Source of the DNA: JAGOCV01 sp049445855
Lineage (GTDB): Bacteria > Pseudomonadota > Gammaproteobacteria > Burkholderiales > Burkholderiaceae_C
Direction of reading: 5' to 3'
Assembly (NCBI RefSeq): GCF_049445855.1
Contig: NZ_JBMSDV010000001.1
Span: 1,364,001-1,428,000, forward strand
Length of the DNA stretch: 64,000 nucleotides
This document shows, in pieces, positions 1 to 8,245 of the stretch. Numbering within the stretch: position 1 is the stretch's first letter; each line of letters opens with the position of its first letter. The notes beneath the pieces are model-generated. The model was given only the letters and a program-made list of their open reading frames with translations. It searched no databases and had not been told where the DNA came from. The position numbers were made by a program, and so were the translations under genes.

Positions 1-1
1 C

Positions 2-187
2 GACACCGTCGAGGCCAGCTCGAACTACGTGATCGTGCAGACGCGCACCAACGGCGAATCCTTCATCTACCAGGCCGGCCGCTACGAAGACCGCATCGTG
101 CGCACGCCCGAAGGCTGGCGTTATGCGAAGCGCCGCGCGATCTACGACACCTCGCGCGTGATCACGCTGCTGGCCACCCCTGTCTGA
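2..187 (+). CDS. aromatic-ring-hydroxylating dioxygenase small (beta) subunit, C-terminal part
   Basis: Only the last 61 codons are inside the window; the gene starts upstream. The C-terminal sequence has the look of the NTF2/SnoaL-like small subunits of Rieske non-haem iron dioxygenases: a GRYEDRIVR strand, a RRAIYDTSR strand and the usual end TLLATPV. In that family the small subunit is structural and supports the alpha subunit that carries the Rieske and mononuclear iron sites. The next gene, 12 bp downstream, encodes a Rieske ferredoxin, which strongly supports the assignment. Which aromatic substrate the enzyme attacks cannot be read from this fragment; the adjacent importer suggests a carboxylated aromatic or similar acid, but that is inference. 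Confidence 0.75.
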   Translation, partial: DTVEASSNYVIVQTRTNGESFIYQAGRYEDRIVRTPEGWRYAKRRAIYDTSRVITLLATPV

Positions 188-199
188 CATTTTCTTGAC

Positions 200-565
200 A
201 TGAGCGACACCACCATGCAGGCCGACGCAGCCGCCGCCACCACGGACGCCGACTGGCACGACGTGGGCGAGCCCGACGATTTCCCCGATGGCGGCTCCTG
301 GCCCGTCGTCGCGGGTGGCATGCCGATTGCTGTGTTCCGCCAGGGCGAAGCGCTGCATGCGCTGCACGACCTGTGCACACACGGCAACGCGAAGCTGTCC
401 GATGGCTACATCGAAAACGGCTGCGTCGAATGCCCGTTGCACCAGGGTCTGTTCGACATCACCACCGGCGCGCCCTGCGGTGGACCCGTCGAACACGCCG
501 TGCGCACCTTCCCCGTCGAGATCCGTGCGGGCCGCGTCCATGTGGCCGTCCCCGCGAAATCCTGA
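200..565 (+). CDS. Rieske [2Fe-2S] ferredoxin of a ring-hydroxylating dioxygenase
   Basis: A 121-residue cytoplasmic electron carrier that would pass electrons from a reductase to the dioxygenase encoded just upstream. The Rieske ligands are all present: C59-x-H61 (in CTHGNAKL) and C78-x-x-H81 (in CPLHQG), with the normal 16-residue spacing. Length and domain content fit stand-alone ferredoxins of the AndAb/NagAb/BphF type, since no other domain is present. The N-terminal 18 or so residues are Asp/Ala/Thr rich and probably disordered. The ATG lies 13 bp after the stop of the small subunit, so the genes are surely co-transcribed; no strong Shine-Dalgarno is visible. Confidence 0.93.
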   Translation: MSDTTMQADAAAATTDADWHDVGEPDDFPDGGSWPVVAGGMPIAVFRQGEALHALHDLCTHGNAKLSDGYIENGCVECPLHQGLFDITTGAPCGGPVEHAVRTFPVEIRAGRVHVAVPAKS

Positions 566-599
566 ACAACCCGTTTTCAACCCGACTTCTGGAGTCACC

Positions 600-1793
600 A
601 TGAACAAAGCAACTCTTATCCGCTTCGCCACCCGCGCAGCCGTGGGCACGGCCGCTGCCGCCGCCTTCGCCACGAGCGCCCTGGCTGCGGACCCGGTGAA
701 GGTGGGTCTGGCGCTGGACATCTCCGGCCCGTTCGCCGCCGGCGGCGCCGAAACGCGCGACGCGATCAACCTGGCCATCAAGCTGCTGGACAGCAAGCTC
801 GGCGGCTACCCCGCTGAATTCATCCAGGCCGACACCGCCGGCAACCCTGACCAGGCCAAGCAGATCGTCGACCGGATGATCCAGCAGAACAAGATCGACT
901 TCTTCACCGGCGTCACGCCTTCCAACGTGGCGCTGGCCGTCGGCCCTGCGCTGTTCGCCGCCAAGGTGCCGTTCATCACCAGCAACCCCGGCCCGAGCCA
1001 GTACGCCGGTGCGCAGTGCAACCCCTACTTCTTCGGCAACGGCTACCAGAACGACACCTGGGACGAGGCCGCCGGCAAGTGGGCGACCGACCAGGGCATC
1101 AAGAGCTCGTTCATCATCGCCCCCAACTACCCCGCAGGCCGCGACCACCTGACCGGCTACAAGCGCACCTACAAGGGGCAGATCGTCGCCGAGGTGTATG
1201 GCAAGGTCGGCCAGCTCGACTACGCCGCCGAGATCGCACAGATCCGCGCTGCCAAGCCCGAGGCCGTGTTCTTCTTCCTGCCCGGGGGCATGGGCATCAA
1301 CTTCATCAAGCAGTTCGTCGCGTCGGGTCTCTCGAAGGACGTGCGCCTGGTCACCAGCCCCGCGTCGGCCGACGAAGACACCATTGCCGCCGTGGGCGAG
1401 CCGATGCTGGGCCTGTTCTCCACCTCGCAGTGGTCGCACGACCTGACGAACCCCGCGAACATCAAGTTCGTGACCGAGTTCCGCAAGGCCTACAACCGCT
1501 ATCCGACGTTCTACGCCGCACAGGCCTACGACGTGATCATGTCCATCGACGCCGCCGTGCGCGACGTGAAGGGCGACGTGAAGAACAAGGACGCCGTGCT
1601 CAAGGCGCTGAAGGCCGCCAACTATCAATCCAACCGCGGCCCGTTCAAGTACGGCACCAACAACTTCCCGATCCAGGACTACTACCTGCGCGTGATCGGC
1701 AAGGACAACGCCGGCAAGATCACCAACAAGACGCTGGCCACGCCTTTGAAAGGCTACCAGGACGCGTACGTGTCCCAGTGCAAAATGAAGTGA
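600..1793 (+). CDS. ABC transporter substrate-binding protein, branched-chain amino acid/aromatic acid type
   Basis: A 397-residue periplasmic binding protein of the Leu/Ile/Val (Peripla_BP_6) fold. The ATG at 600 is preceded by a GGAG motif and opens a clear Sec signal peptide ending near residue 29 (SALA-A), so the longer in-frame extension upstream, which runs through the ferredoxin gene, is not real. Mature protein begins with DPVKVGLALDISGPFA, typical of the family. It is the first gene of a complete importer (binding protein, two permeases, two ATPases). Because it follows a ring-hydroxylating dioxygenase, the ligand may be the aromatic substrate of that enzyme, as with several LivK homologues in aromatic-degrading bacteria; a true amino acid ligand is possible. 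Confidence 0.93.
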   Translation: MNKATLIRFATRAAVGTAAAAAFATSALAADPVKVGLALDISGPFAAGGAETRDAINLAIKLLDSKLGGYPAEFIQADTAGNPDQAKQIVDRMIQQNKIDFFTGVTPSNVALAVGPALFAAKVPFITSNPGPSQYAGAQCNPYFFGNGYQNDTWDEAAGKWATDQGIKSSFIIAPNYPAGRDHLTGYKRTYKGQIVAEVYGKVGQLDYAAEIAQIRAAKPEAVFFFLPGGMGINFIKQFVASGLSKDVRLVTSPASADEDTIAAVGEPMLGLFSTSQWSHDLTNPANIKFVTEFRKAYNRYPTFYAAQAYDVIMSIDAAVRDVKGDVKNKDAVLKALKAANYQSNRGPFKYGTNNFPIQDYYLRVIGKDNAGKITNKTLATPLKGYQDAYVSQCKMK

Positions 1794-1815
1794 CGGTTCG
1801 TCGCGCAATCGACGG

Positions 1816-2736
1816 ATGACGTTCACTCTTTTCTTCGAACAGCTGCTCAACGGCATCGGCTACGGCCTGATGCTGTTCCTGCTGGCCGCAGGGCTCACGC
1901 TGGTGTTCGGCATCATGGATGTGATGAACCTGGCCCACGGCTCGCTGTTCATGGGCGGGGCCTATGTGGCCGCGCAGGTGCACACGAGCTCGGGCTCGTT
2001 CGTCGGTGGCGTGCTCGCGGCGCTGGCGATCGTGGTGCTGGTCGCCGTGCTGCTGGAGGCGCTGCTCGTGCGGCACCTCTACGGCCGCGACCATCTCGCG
2101 CAGGTGCTCGCGACCTTCGGCGTCATCCTCATCGCAGACGACGTGGTCAAGATGATCTGGGGCCCGTCGCCGGTCATGGCCTCCGCGCCGGCGGCACTCA
2201 CGGCCCCGTTCGAAATTTTCCCCGGCCTGCCGTATCCGTCCTACCGCCTCGTGATCCTCGCGGCAGGCGTGCTGGTGGCACTGGGCCTGTACCTGCTGGT
2301 CAACCACACGCGTGTGGGCATGCTGGTGCGTGCGGGTGCGTCGAACCGGCCGATGGCGGAGTTGATGGGCGTGCGCGTGGGCCGCATCTTCTCGCTGGTG
2401 TTCATGCTCGGCGCGGCGCTTGCGGCACTGGCCGGCGCGCTGATGGGCCCGATCACTGCCGTACAGATCGGCATGGGCGAGGAAATCCTCATCCCCTCCC
2501 TGGTGGTGCTGGTGATCGGCGGCATCGGCTCGGTGCGCGGCGCGTTCGTCGCCGCGCTGCTGGTCGGCCTGGTCGACACGCTGGGGCGTGCGTTCGTGCC
2601 GATGGCGCTGCGCGGCTTGCTGCCACCCACCGTCGTCTCAGACCTCGGCCCCGTGATCGCGGGCCTGATGACCTACGCATTGATGGCCGGCGTGCTGGCA
2701 TTCAAACCTGCGGGCCTGTTCCCGGCGCGCGGATGA
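1816..2736 (+). CDS. branched-chain amino acid-type ABC transporter permease (LivH family)
   Basis: A 306-residue inner-membrane permease, almost entirely hydrophobic helices, starting with the family-typical QLLNGIGYGLMLFLLAAGLTLVFGIMDVMNLAHG. The conserved EAA-like loop region and the GGIGSVRGAFVAALLVG segment near residues 233-252 match LivH proteins. It would pair with the LivM-type permease encoded 4 bp downstream to form the translocation pore fed by the upstream binding protein. Length is normal for the family, and nothing is truncated. Confidence 0.93.
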   Translation: MTFTLFFEQLLNGIGYGLMLFLLAAGLTLVFGIMDVMNLAHGSLFMGGAYVAAQVHTSSGSFVGGVLAALAIVVLVAVLLEALLVRHLYGRDHLAQVLATFGVILIADDVVKMIWGPSPVMASAPAALTAPFEIFPGLPYPSYRLVILAAGVLVALGLYLLVNHTRVGMLVRAGASNRPMAELMGVRVGRIFSLVFMLGAALAALAGALMGPITAVQIGMGEEILIPSLVVLVIGGIGSVRGAFVAALLVGLVDTLGRAFVPMALRGLLPPTVVSDLGPVIAGLMTYALMAGVLAFKPAGLFPARG

Positions 2737-2740
2737 CACG

Positions 2741-3712
2741 ATGAAGAAATCCGGTTCCTGGCTACCCTGGTTCTGCCTCGCGTTGCTGGCGGCGTTCCCG
2801 CTGGTCGCACCGCTGATGGGCATGGACTTCTATGTGAACTTCGTGCGCCGCGCGATGATCTTCGCGCTGGCTGCGGCGAGTCTCAACTTCATCCTCGGCT
2901 TCGGCGGGATGGTGGCGCTGGGGCACTGCGGCTTCATGGGCGTGGGCGCGTACACGCTCGTCGCGCTGGCTGATGCCGGTGTCGAATCGGCCTGGGCGAT
3001 GTGGGGCGCGGCGATGATCGTTGCGGCGCTCGTGTCGCTGGCCATCGGCGCCATTGCCCTGCGCACGCGCGGCGTGTACTTCATCATGATCACGCTGGCC
3101 TTCGCGCAGATGCTGTACTACATCTGCGTGTCGCTGCGCACCTACGGCGGCGACGACGGCTACAACCTCATGCAACGCCCCGGCTTCGGCCTGGGGCTGG
3201 ACAGCACGCACGAGCCGACGTTCTACTGGGTGGTGCTGGCGCTCTTCACGGCCGTGATGCTGCTGCTCAACCGCACGACCGTCTCGCGCTTCGGGCATGC
3301 GCTCACGGGCATCCGCGACAACGAGACGCGCATGCAGGCCATGGGCTATCCGGTGTTCGGCCTGCGCATCGTGGCGTTCGCGATTGCAGCAGCCGTCGCG
3401 GGCCTGGCGGGCGCGTTGCTCGTGTCGCACAACAATTTCGTGAGCCCGGGCGTGATGCACTGGACGCAGTCGGCCACGCTGATCGTGATGGTGGTCATCG
3501 GCGGCGTCGGTCGCCGCTGGGGCGGCCCCGTCGGAGCCGGCGTGTGGATCCTGCTGGAAGAAATCGTGAAGCAGTACACCGACTACTGGCATCTGCCGCT
3601 GGGCGTGCTGCTGATCGCCATCGTGTTCTTCGCGCCGCGCGGCGTGTCGGCCTTGTTCGACCGCAAACCCGAGGATGAAGCCGGCGCACCGAAAGCGGAG
3701 GCCCACGCATGA
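2741..3712 (+). CDS. branched-chain amino acid-type ABC transporter permease (LivM family)
   Basis: A 323-residue second permease of the importer. It shows multiple membrane helices and the LivM signatures GFGGMVALGHCGFMGVGAY (residues about 50-68) and GGVGRRWGGPVGAG near residue 255. The C-terminal tail after the last helix is short, charged and cytoplasmic (RKPEDEAGAPKAEAHA). The start is 4 bp after the previous stop and the stop overlaps the next ATG in an ATGA, so translation of the permeases and ATPases is coupled. Confidence 0.93.
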   Translation: MKKSGSWLPWFCLALLAAFPLVAPLMGMDFYVNFVRRAMIFALAAASLNFILGFGGMVALGHCGFMGVGAYTLVALADAGVESAWAMWGAAMIVAALVSLAIGAIALRTRGVYFIMITLAFAQMLYYICVSLRTYGGDDGYNLMQRPGFGLGLDSTHEPTFYWVVLALFTAVMLLLNRTTVSRFGHALTGIRDNETRMQAMGYPVFGLRIVAFAIAAAVAGLAGALLVSHNNFVSPGVMHWTQSATLIVMVVIGGVGRRWGGPVGAGVWILLEEIVKQYTDYWHLPLGVLLIAIVFFAPRGVSALFDRKPEDEAGAPKAEAHA

Positions 3713-4457
3713 GCCTCTTCGCGATCGACGGATTCGTCAAGAATTTCGGCGCATTGCGCGCCACCGACAACGTGAGCCTCACGGTGGACGCGGGCGAAAT
3801 CCACGCGCTGATCGGACCGAACGGCGCGGGCAAGTCCACGCTGGTCAATCTGATCTCCGGCCTGTTCCCGCCGGACGCCGGGCGCATCGTGCTCGACGGC
3901 CGCGACCTGACGCCGCTGTCGATGAACCAGCGCGTGCATGCCGGCCTGTCGCGCTGCTTCCAGATCACCAGCATCTTCAAGAACGCCACGGTGATGGACA
4001 ACCTGCTGCTGGCGGTGCAGGCGCACGCGGGCAGCAGCCTGCGCTTCCTGAAGGTGCGCGACAGTGAAGAGGCCCTGCGCGCGGCAGCTCTCGCGCTCGG
4101 CCAGCGCGTCGGCCTCGCGGGGCTCGAGCAACGCATTGCCGGCACGCTGCCGCATGGGGTGCAGCGCAAGCTGGACGTCGCGCTCGCGCTCGCATCCAGG
4201 CCCAAGGTGCTGTTGCTGGACGAACCGATGGCCGGCATGGGCCCGGAAGACTCTGCGCAAATGGTGGCGTTGATCCATACGCTGAAGAAGGACATGGCGA
4301 TCCTGCTGATCGAACACGACATGAAGGCCGTCTTCGAACTGGCCGACCGCATCTCGGTGCTGGTCTATGGCCGCGTGCTCACCAGCGGCACGGCCGACGG
4401 GATCCGCGGCAATCCGCAGGTGCAGGCTGTTTATCTCGGCAGTGAAGAGGTTCCGGC

Positions 4458-4461
<4 letters not shown>
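3709..4461 (+). CDS. ABC transporter ATP-binding protein (LivG family)
   Basis: A 250-residue ATPase that energises the importer. Walker A is GPNGAGKST at residues 36-44 and Walker B VLLLDEP at 167-173; the switch histidine is in LLIEHDMK near residue 203. The signature loop is a somewhat degenerate LPHGVQR (about 147-153) in place of LS-G-Q, close to the LSHGEQR form often seen in LivG proteins. The LivG-specific helical insertion after Walker A (residues about 90-120) is present. It overlaps both neighbours by ATGA, consistent with stoichiometric synthesis. Confidence 0.93.
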
Positions 4462-5177
<716 letters not shown>

Positions 5178-5193
5178 GCCCGAGCCCCATCAC

Positions 5194-5628
5194 TTACTTC
5201 GACAGGGTCGTGCACATCGATGCACTGCCGGGCACGCAGCCGTCGGTGCAGACCGCCTCGGATTGCATGTTGATCGCCGCCGCGCCGCCCGGCGTGCGCG
5301 AGCAGGTGACCTTGCCACCCATATCGCGGATGCAGCTGCCGGGGCCGCAGGACGCCTTGCCGTAGAAGTCGTGCGCGATGCCGCCGTCACGCGGCGAGCA
5401 CTTGATTTCGGGGGTGTCGCGATCCTGCATGCAGACGGTGCGCGCAGGCGGGCAGACCGTCTCGCCGCGGATGTTGGTGACGCAACTGCCGGTCTGGGAT
5501 TGCGTCTGCGCGTTTGCGGGCATCGCACCGGAGAGCGCCAACACCGACGCAGACACCAGCGCAGACACGAAGGCCAGTGTGGTTGCAAGGAAGCCGGCGT
5601 TCGGGCGGGCACGAAGCAGTGAATTCAT
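5194..5628 (-). CDS. small secreted cysteine-rich protein of unknown function
   Basis: A 144-residue protein that I do not recognise. Residues 1-41 form a signal peptide, with a positively charged start, a hydrophobic stretch and cleavage after ANA-Q. The mature part holds nine or more cysteines in a repetitive pattern (CVTNIRGETVCPPARTVCMQD, CGPGSCIRDMGG, CTDGC, MCTTLSK), which suggests a disulfide-bonded periplasmic or secreted product. It follows the FIST gene on the same strand with about 40 bp between. In that gap lies a 7-bp hairpin (CTTCCGG at 5642-5648 with CCGGAAG at 5660-5666) that is not followed by a U tract. It might be part of the phaM/FIST operon or transcribed alone. Confidence 0.75.
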   Translation of the reverse strand: MNSLLRARPNAGFLATTLAFVSALVSASVLALSGAMPANAQTQSQTGSCVTNIRGETVCPPARTVCMQDRDTPEIKCSPRDGGIAHDFYGKASCGPGSCIRDMGGKVTCSRTPGGAAAINMQSEAVCTDGCVPGSASMCTTLSK

Positions 5629-5667
5629 GGGCAGGTCGTCTCTTCCGGGTATTGTTCTTCCGGAAGT

Positions 5668-6924
5668 CTAAATCGTGAAGACCGTCAGGACACCTGTGTA
5701 GCCATAAAGATGGTTACGAGCGATTTCACCGCCCGCGAAAAAGCCGACCAGCGGCACGTCGCCCAGCGCGTGGCGCACGATCTGCAGTTCCGCACCCGGC
5801 GCACCGAAATGCGGACCGCCGCGTCCCGCGCAACTGACGTACACCGCGCCCGCGATGCGCCGCGCCGGGTGGGGCGCGGCTTGCGCTTCGGGTGCAGCCA
5901 GGGCGGTCGCGGTTTCGAGCGCCTGTTCCTGCGGCTCCAGCTCTTCGCGGATTTCGGCACAGATGCGCATCAGGTCGGCGCGCGCGGCCTGCATGTTGCG
6001 CTGGCAGAAGGCCATGCGCATGCCGGGCTCCACCTTGTCGGCAACGGCGATGCCGCGCCGCCCCGGATCCAGCCCGATGATGTGGCGCACGATCACGTCG
6101 TCGCCGAAGTTGCCGGTGCGGCCGACGGCACCAGTGCCGTCGCGTTCGTGCAGCAGGCCGACCAGCGTCGCACGCACCGCCGCCAGTGCCTCACGCGGCT
6201 CTTCCAGCGACACCTTCAGGTCCTGCAACAACACGTCGAGCGCGGGCTCGCCGTCGAGCTCCGTGATGACATTGCCTTCCGCGGCCGTGACTTCACGCTC
6301 CGCAGACACCGGCAGGCAGCCCTGCGTGACGCGCGACACGACGCTCACGCCTTCGCCGAACGCCACACCGGACAGACCCCCATGGAACACGCCGCGCGCC
6401 GCGCCCTGCCCCTTGATGTTGCCGTTGCCGCCGATGGCGAACTGCACCGCCTGCGTGCGGCTCGAGGCGAGACCGCCGAAGAGATAGCCGCTGTCGGTGC
6501 GCTGCGCCATCTCGTCGATCAGTTCGGCCACGTCGGGCGTGTGCGAGTCGGCATGCACCAGCGCCGTCTGCGCCTCGAAGCCGATGCCCAGCGGTGCGAC
6601 GCCGGAGAACACGCGGTACTGGTCGGTCGGCAACTCGCACAGCATTACCGCGAGCGCGGGCTCGTCGAAATACTCCGCGTTGTTGGCCGCGACGCCAACG
6701 CCCACGGTGCCGGACCAGTCGGTGATCTCGGGCAACTCGGCGCTCAGGTGATCCAGGATGTCCTGCGCTGCCGACGCGTAGTGGTCCGTCACATACAGCA
6801 GCGCGAGCGTCGGCGCGCTGGCATAACCCGGCAACGCCATCTGGGCGCGGAGTTGCGCCAGCACCAACGCGGCAGCCATGCGCCATTGCGGGTGCGTTGC
6901 ATGGCCATGAGGGAAAAGTTTCAT
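5668..6924 (-). CDS. FIST domain-containing protein (FIST_N and FIST_C)
   Basis: A 418-residue soluble protein with an N-terminal FIST domain (roughly 20-220, for example GTVGVGVAANNAEYFDEPALAV) and FIST_C (roughly 225-400). The C-terminus GFFAGGEIARNHLYGYTGVLTVF is characteristic. FIST domains are predicted small-ligand sensors, often attached to signalling modules. Here the protein stands alone and is predicted cytoplasmic, with no signal peptide. The ATG at 6924 overlaps the stop of phaM as ATGA, so the longer frame that runs back through phaM is a shadow. Coupling to phaM suggests co-expression with the PHA granule gene, but no functional link is known to me. Confidence 0.88.
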   Translation of the reverse strand: MKLFPHGHATHPQWRMAAALVLAQLRAQMALPGYASAPTLALLYVTDHYASAAQDILDHLSAELPEITDWSGTVGVGVAANNAEYFDEPALAVMLCELPTDQYRVFSGVAPLGIGFEAQTALVHADSHTPDVAELIDEMAQRTDSGYLFGGLASSRTQAVQFAIGGNGNIKGQGAARGVFHGGLSGVAFGEGVSVVSRVTQGCLPVSAEREVTAAEGNVITELDGEPALDVLLQDLKVSLEEPREALAAVRATLVGLLHERDGTGAVGRTGNFGDDVIVRHIIGLDPGRRGIAVADKVEPGMRMAFCQRNMQAARADLMRICAEIREELEPQEQALETATALAAPEAQAAPHPARRIAGAVYVSCAGRGGPHFGAPGAELQIVRHALGDVPLVGFFAGGEIARNHLYGYTGVLTVFTI

Positions 6925-7640
6925 GCGCCTGCCTTGCGGGAACGGCTGGTCTTGCCGGTGGTCTTGCGCACGGGTTTCTTGCGCGATGCCGGCCTGCTGC
7001 CGGTCTTGACCGGCGAGGTTGCGGCACCCGGAACCGCCACGCCGCTGGCCGCCGCGTTCTGCGCGACTTCCTTCATCGCGCTGGTGGCGATCTGCTGGAA
7101 CTGCTGGGTCAGCGCGCCCCACCATTGCATCGGGTCGACCACACCTGCACCAGTCCCTTTGGCTGCTGCTTTCGCTGCAGACTGGGTGGCCTGCTTGCGT
7201 GCGGGCTTCTTGCGCGCCGGCGCCTTGCCGAAATCGGTGTGGGCCGCAGGTGAAGCCTCCGCCTGCTGCCCCGTCGGCACGACAGGCTTGTGGAACGCGG
7301 CGAACGGATCGCTCGCCGGCTTGGCCCTGAACGCCTCGGTCATGTCTTCCATGCTGAAGTTCATGCCCTTGAGCGTGGCCAGGGTCATCTTCTGCACTTC
7401 CAGCGCCTGCAGCGTCGCCTTGAGCGCGGTGGAATTCTGGTCGAGCCAGAACTGCACGGCCTTCAGTTCCTCGATGCGCTTGTCCAGCTCTTCCACGCTG
7501 ATGGTCGGCGCAACCCAACTGGGAACCCCGGGCATGCCCGGAATCTGCGGCATCCCCGGCGCGCCCTTCGCCAGGCTCTGGAGGAAGTCGAAACCGGGCA
7601 CGAACTTGCCGAATCCGAACGCATCCTTCGCATCACTCAT
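6921..7640 (-). CDS. phaM: PhaM-type polyhydroxyalkanoate granule-associated protein
   Basis: A 239-residue protein. Its N-terminal region begins FGFGKFVPGFDFLQSLAKG and contains a helical core around SVEELDKRIEELKAVQFWLDQN, the conserved part of PhaM-like proteins. The C-terminal third is Lys/Arg/Ala/Pro rich (ARKKPARKQA, RPASRKKPVRKT), a histone-like DNA-binding tail. In Cupriavidus, PhaM binds PHB synthase and the nucleoid, activates the synthase and distributes granules at division. Presence of this gene implies that the host makes PHA. It is the first gene of a minus-strand unit with the FIST gene. Confidence 0.87.
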   Translation of the reverse strand: MSDAKDAFGFGKFVPGFDFLQSLAKGAPGMPQIPGMPGVPSWVAPTISVEELDKRIEELKAVQFWLDQNSTALKATLQALEVQKMTLATLKGMNFSMEDMTEAFRAKPASDPFAAFHKPVVPTGQQAEASPAAHTDFGKAPARKKPARKQATQSAAKAAAKGTGAGVVDPMQWWGALTQQFQQIATSAMKEVAQNAAASGVAVPGAATSPVKTGSRPASRKKPVRKTTGKTSRSRKAGA

Positions 7641-7750
7641 GGCTGCTCCTGGGGTTTGCCGTGCATGAGCGACAGCTTACTCCAGCAATGCATCGTGTGG
7701 TCAGCCTGCGCGCCCCGCTGCAGCAGGAAACGATCAAGCATAATTGCCGC

Positions 7751-8113
7751 ATGCATCGTTTGCGCATGTCCCTCGGCCTTGCCCGCCTCGTGCTGGCATG
7801 GTTCGCATTGACAGTGGCCGCGGCGATCGCATCCCCCGTCGTTCATCCGCAGCAGATGCAACTGGTCTGCAGCGACGGCGGGAAGGTGAAGCTCGTTGTT
7901 GTCGGCGATGACAACGGCGGGAAGGTGAAGATGGGGCACCACGCCCTGGACTGCCCCGCCTGTCTGGCCGTCACGCTGCCGACGCATTACGCGCCTCCCT
8001 CGTTCCAGGCATCCGCACCGCAAACGGGCGTGCTGGCACCGTTTGTCGAGGCCCGGCTTGCGCTGCTGGTGGGCGCGCCGCTTCCAGCGCGAGGCCCTCC
8101 GAAGTTCCTCTGA
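7751..8113 (+). CDS. DUF2946-like small secreted protein (copper cluster)
   Basis: About 120 residues. I choose the ATG at 7751 because it opens a good signal peptide (MHRLRMSLGLARLVLAWFALTVAAAIA); 7766 is also possible, and the in-frame extension to 7661 would place extra charged sequence before it. The mature part holds HHALDCPACL near the middle, a His-x4-Cys-x2-Cys cluster like that in DUF2946 proteins, and a hydrophobic C-terminal region. DUF2946 genes are usually found next to TonB-dependent copper receptors and PCuAC genes, as here, but the biochemical role is not established. Metal binding by the His/Cys cluster is inference. Confidence 0.75.
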   Translation: MHRLRMSLGLARLVLAWFALTVAAAIASPVVHPQQMQLVCSDGGKVKLVVVGDDNGGKVKMGHHALDCPACLAVTLPTHYAPPSFQASAPQTGVLAPFVEARLALLVGAPLPARGPPKFL

Positions 8114-8136
8114 CATCCGCCATCCCGGATGGAGTC

Positions 8137-8156
8137 GCCGCCGCTGATGCGGCGGC
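8137..8156. other. GC-rich hairpin between the DUF2946-like gene and the TonB receptor
   Basis: GCCGCCGC pairs with GCGGCGGC across a TGAT tetraloop, an 8-bp perfect stem. There is no T tract, so it is not a standard intrinsic terminator. A second 7-bp hairpin, CCACGGC/GCCGTGG at 8199-8216, follows before the receptor start. They may stabilise or attenuate the receptor mRNA. Confidence 0.4.
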
Positions 8157-8245
8157 CTCCTGCTACGCCTGACGTCGGGCGGGCCCGGATGGTTCCAGCC
8201 ACGGCCACTGCCGTGGACGATCCATTGTCATGAGGAAATTTCCAG

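Noticed and set aside
288..599. N-terminal extension of the ABC binding protein
   Set aside because: It overlaps the Rieske ferredoxin in another frame, and the signal peptide begins only at 600.
5710..7668. 652-codon plus-strand frame opposite phaM and the FIST gene
   Set aside because: Antisense shadow: no domain, biased composition, and both minus-strand genes are clear family members.
8114..8245. Possible cobalamin riboswitch before the TonB receptor, because of a GCCACTG stretch
   Set aside because: The GCCACTG lies inside a simple hairpin; there is no B12-box pair or conserved core, and the region is too short.
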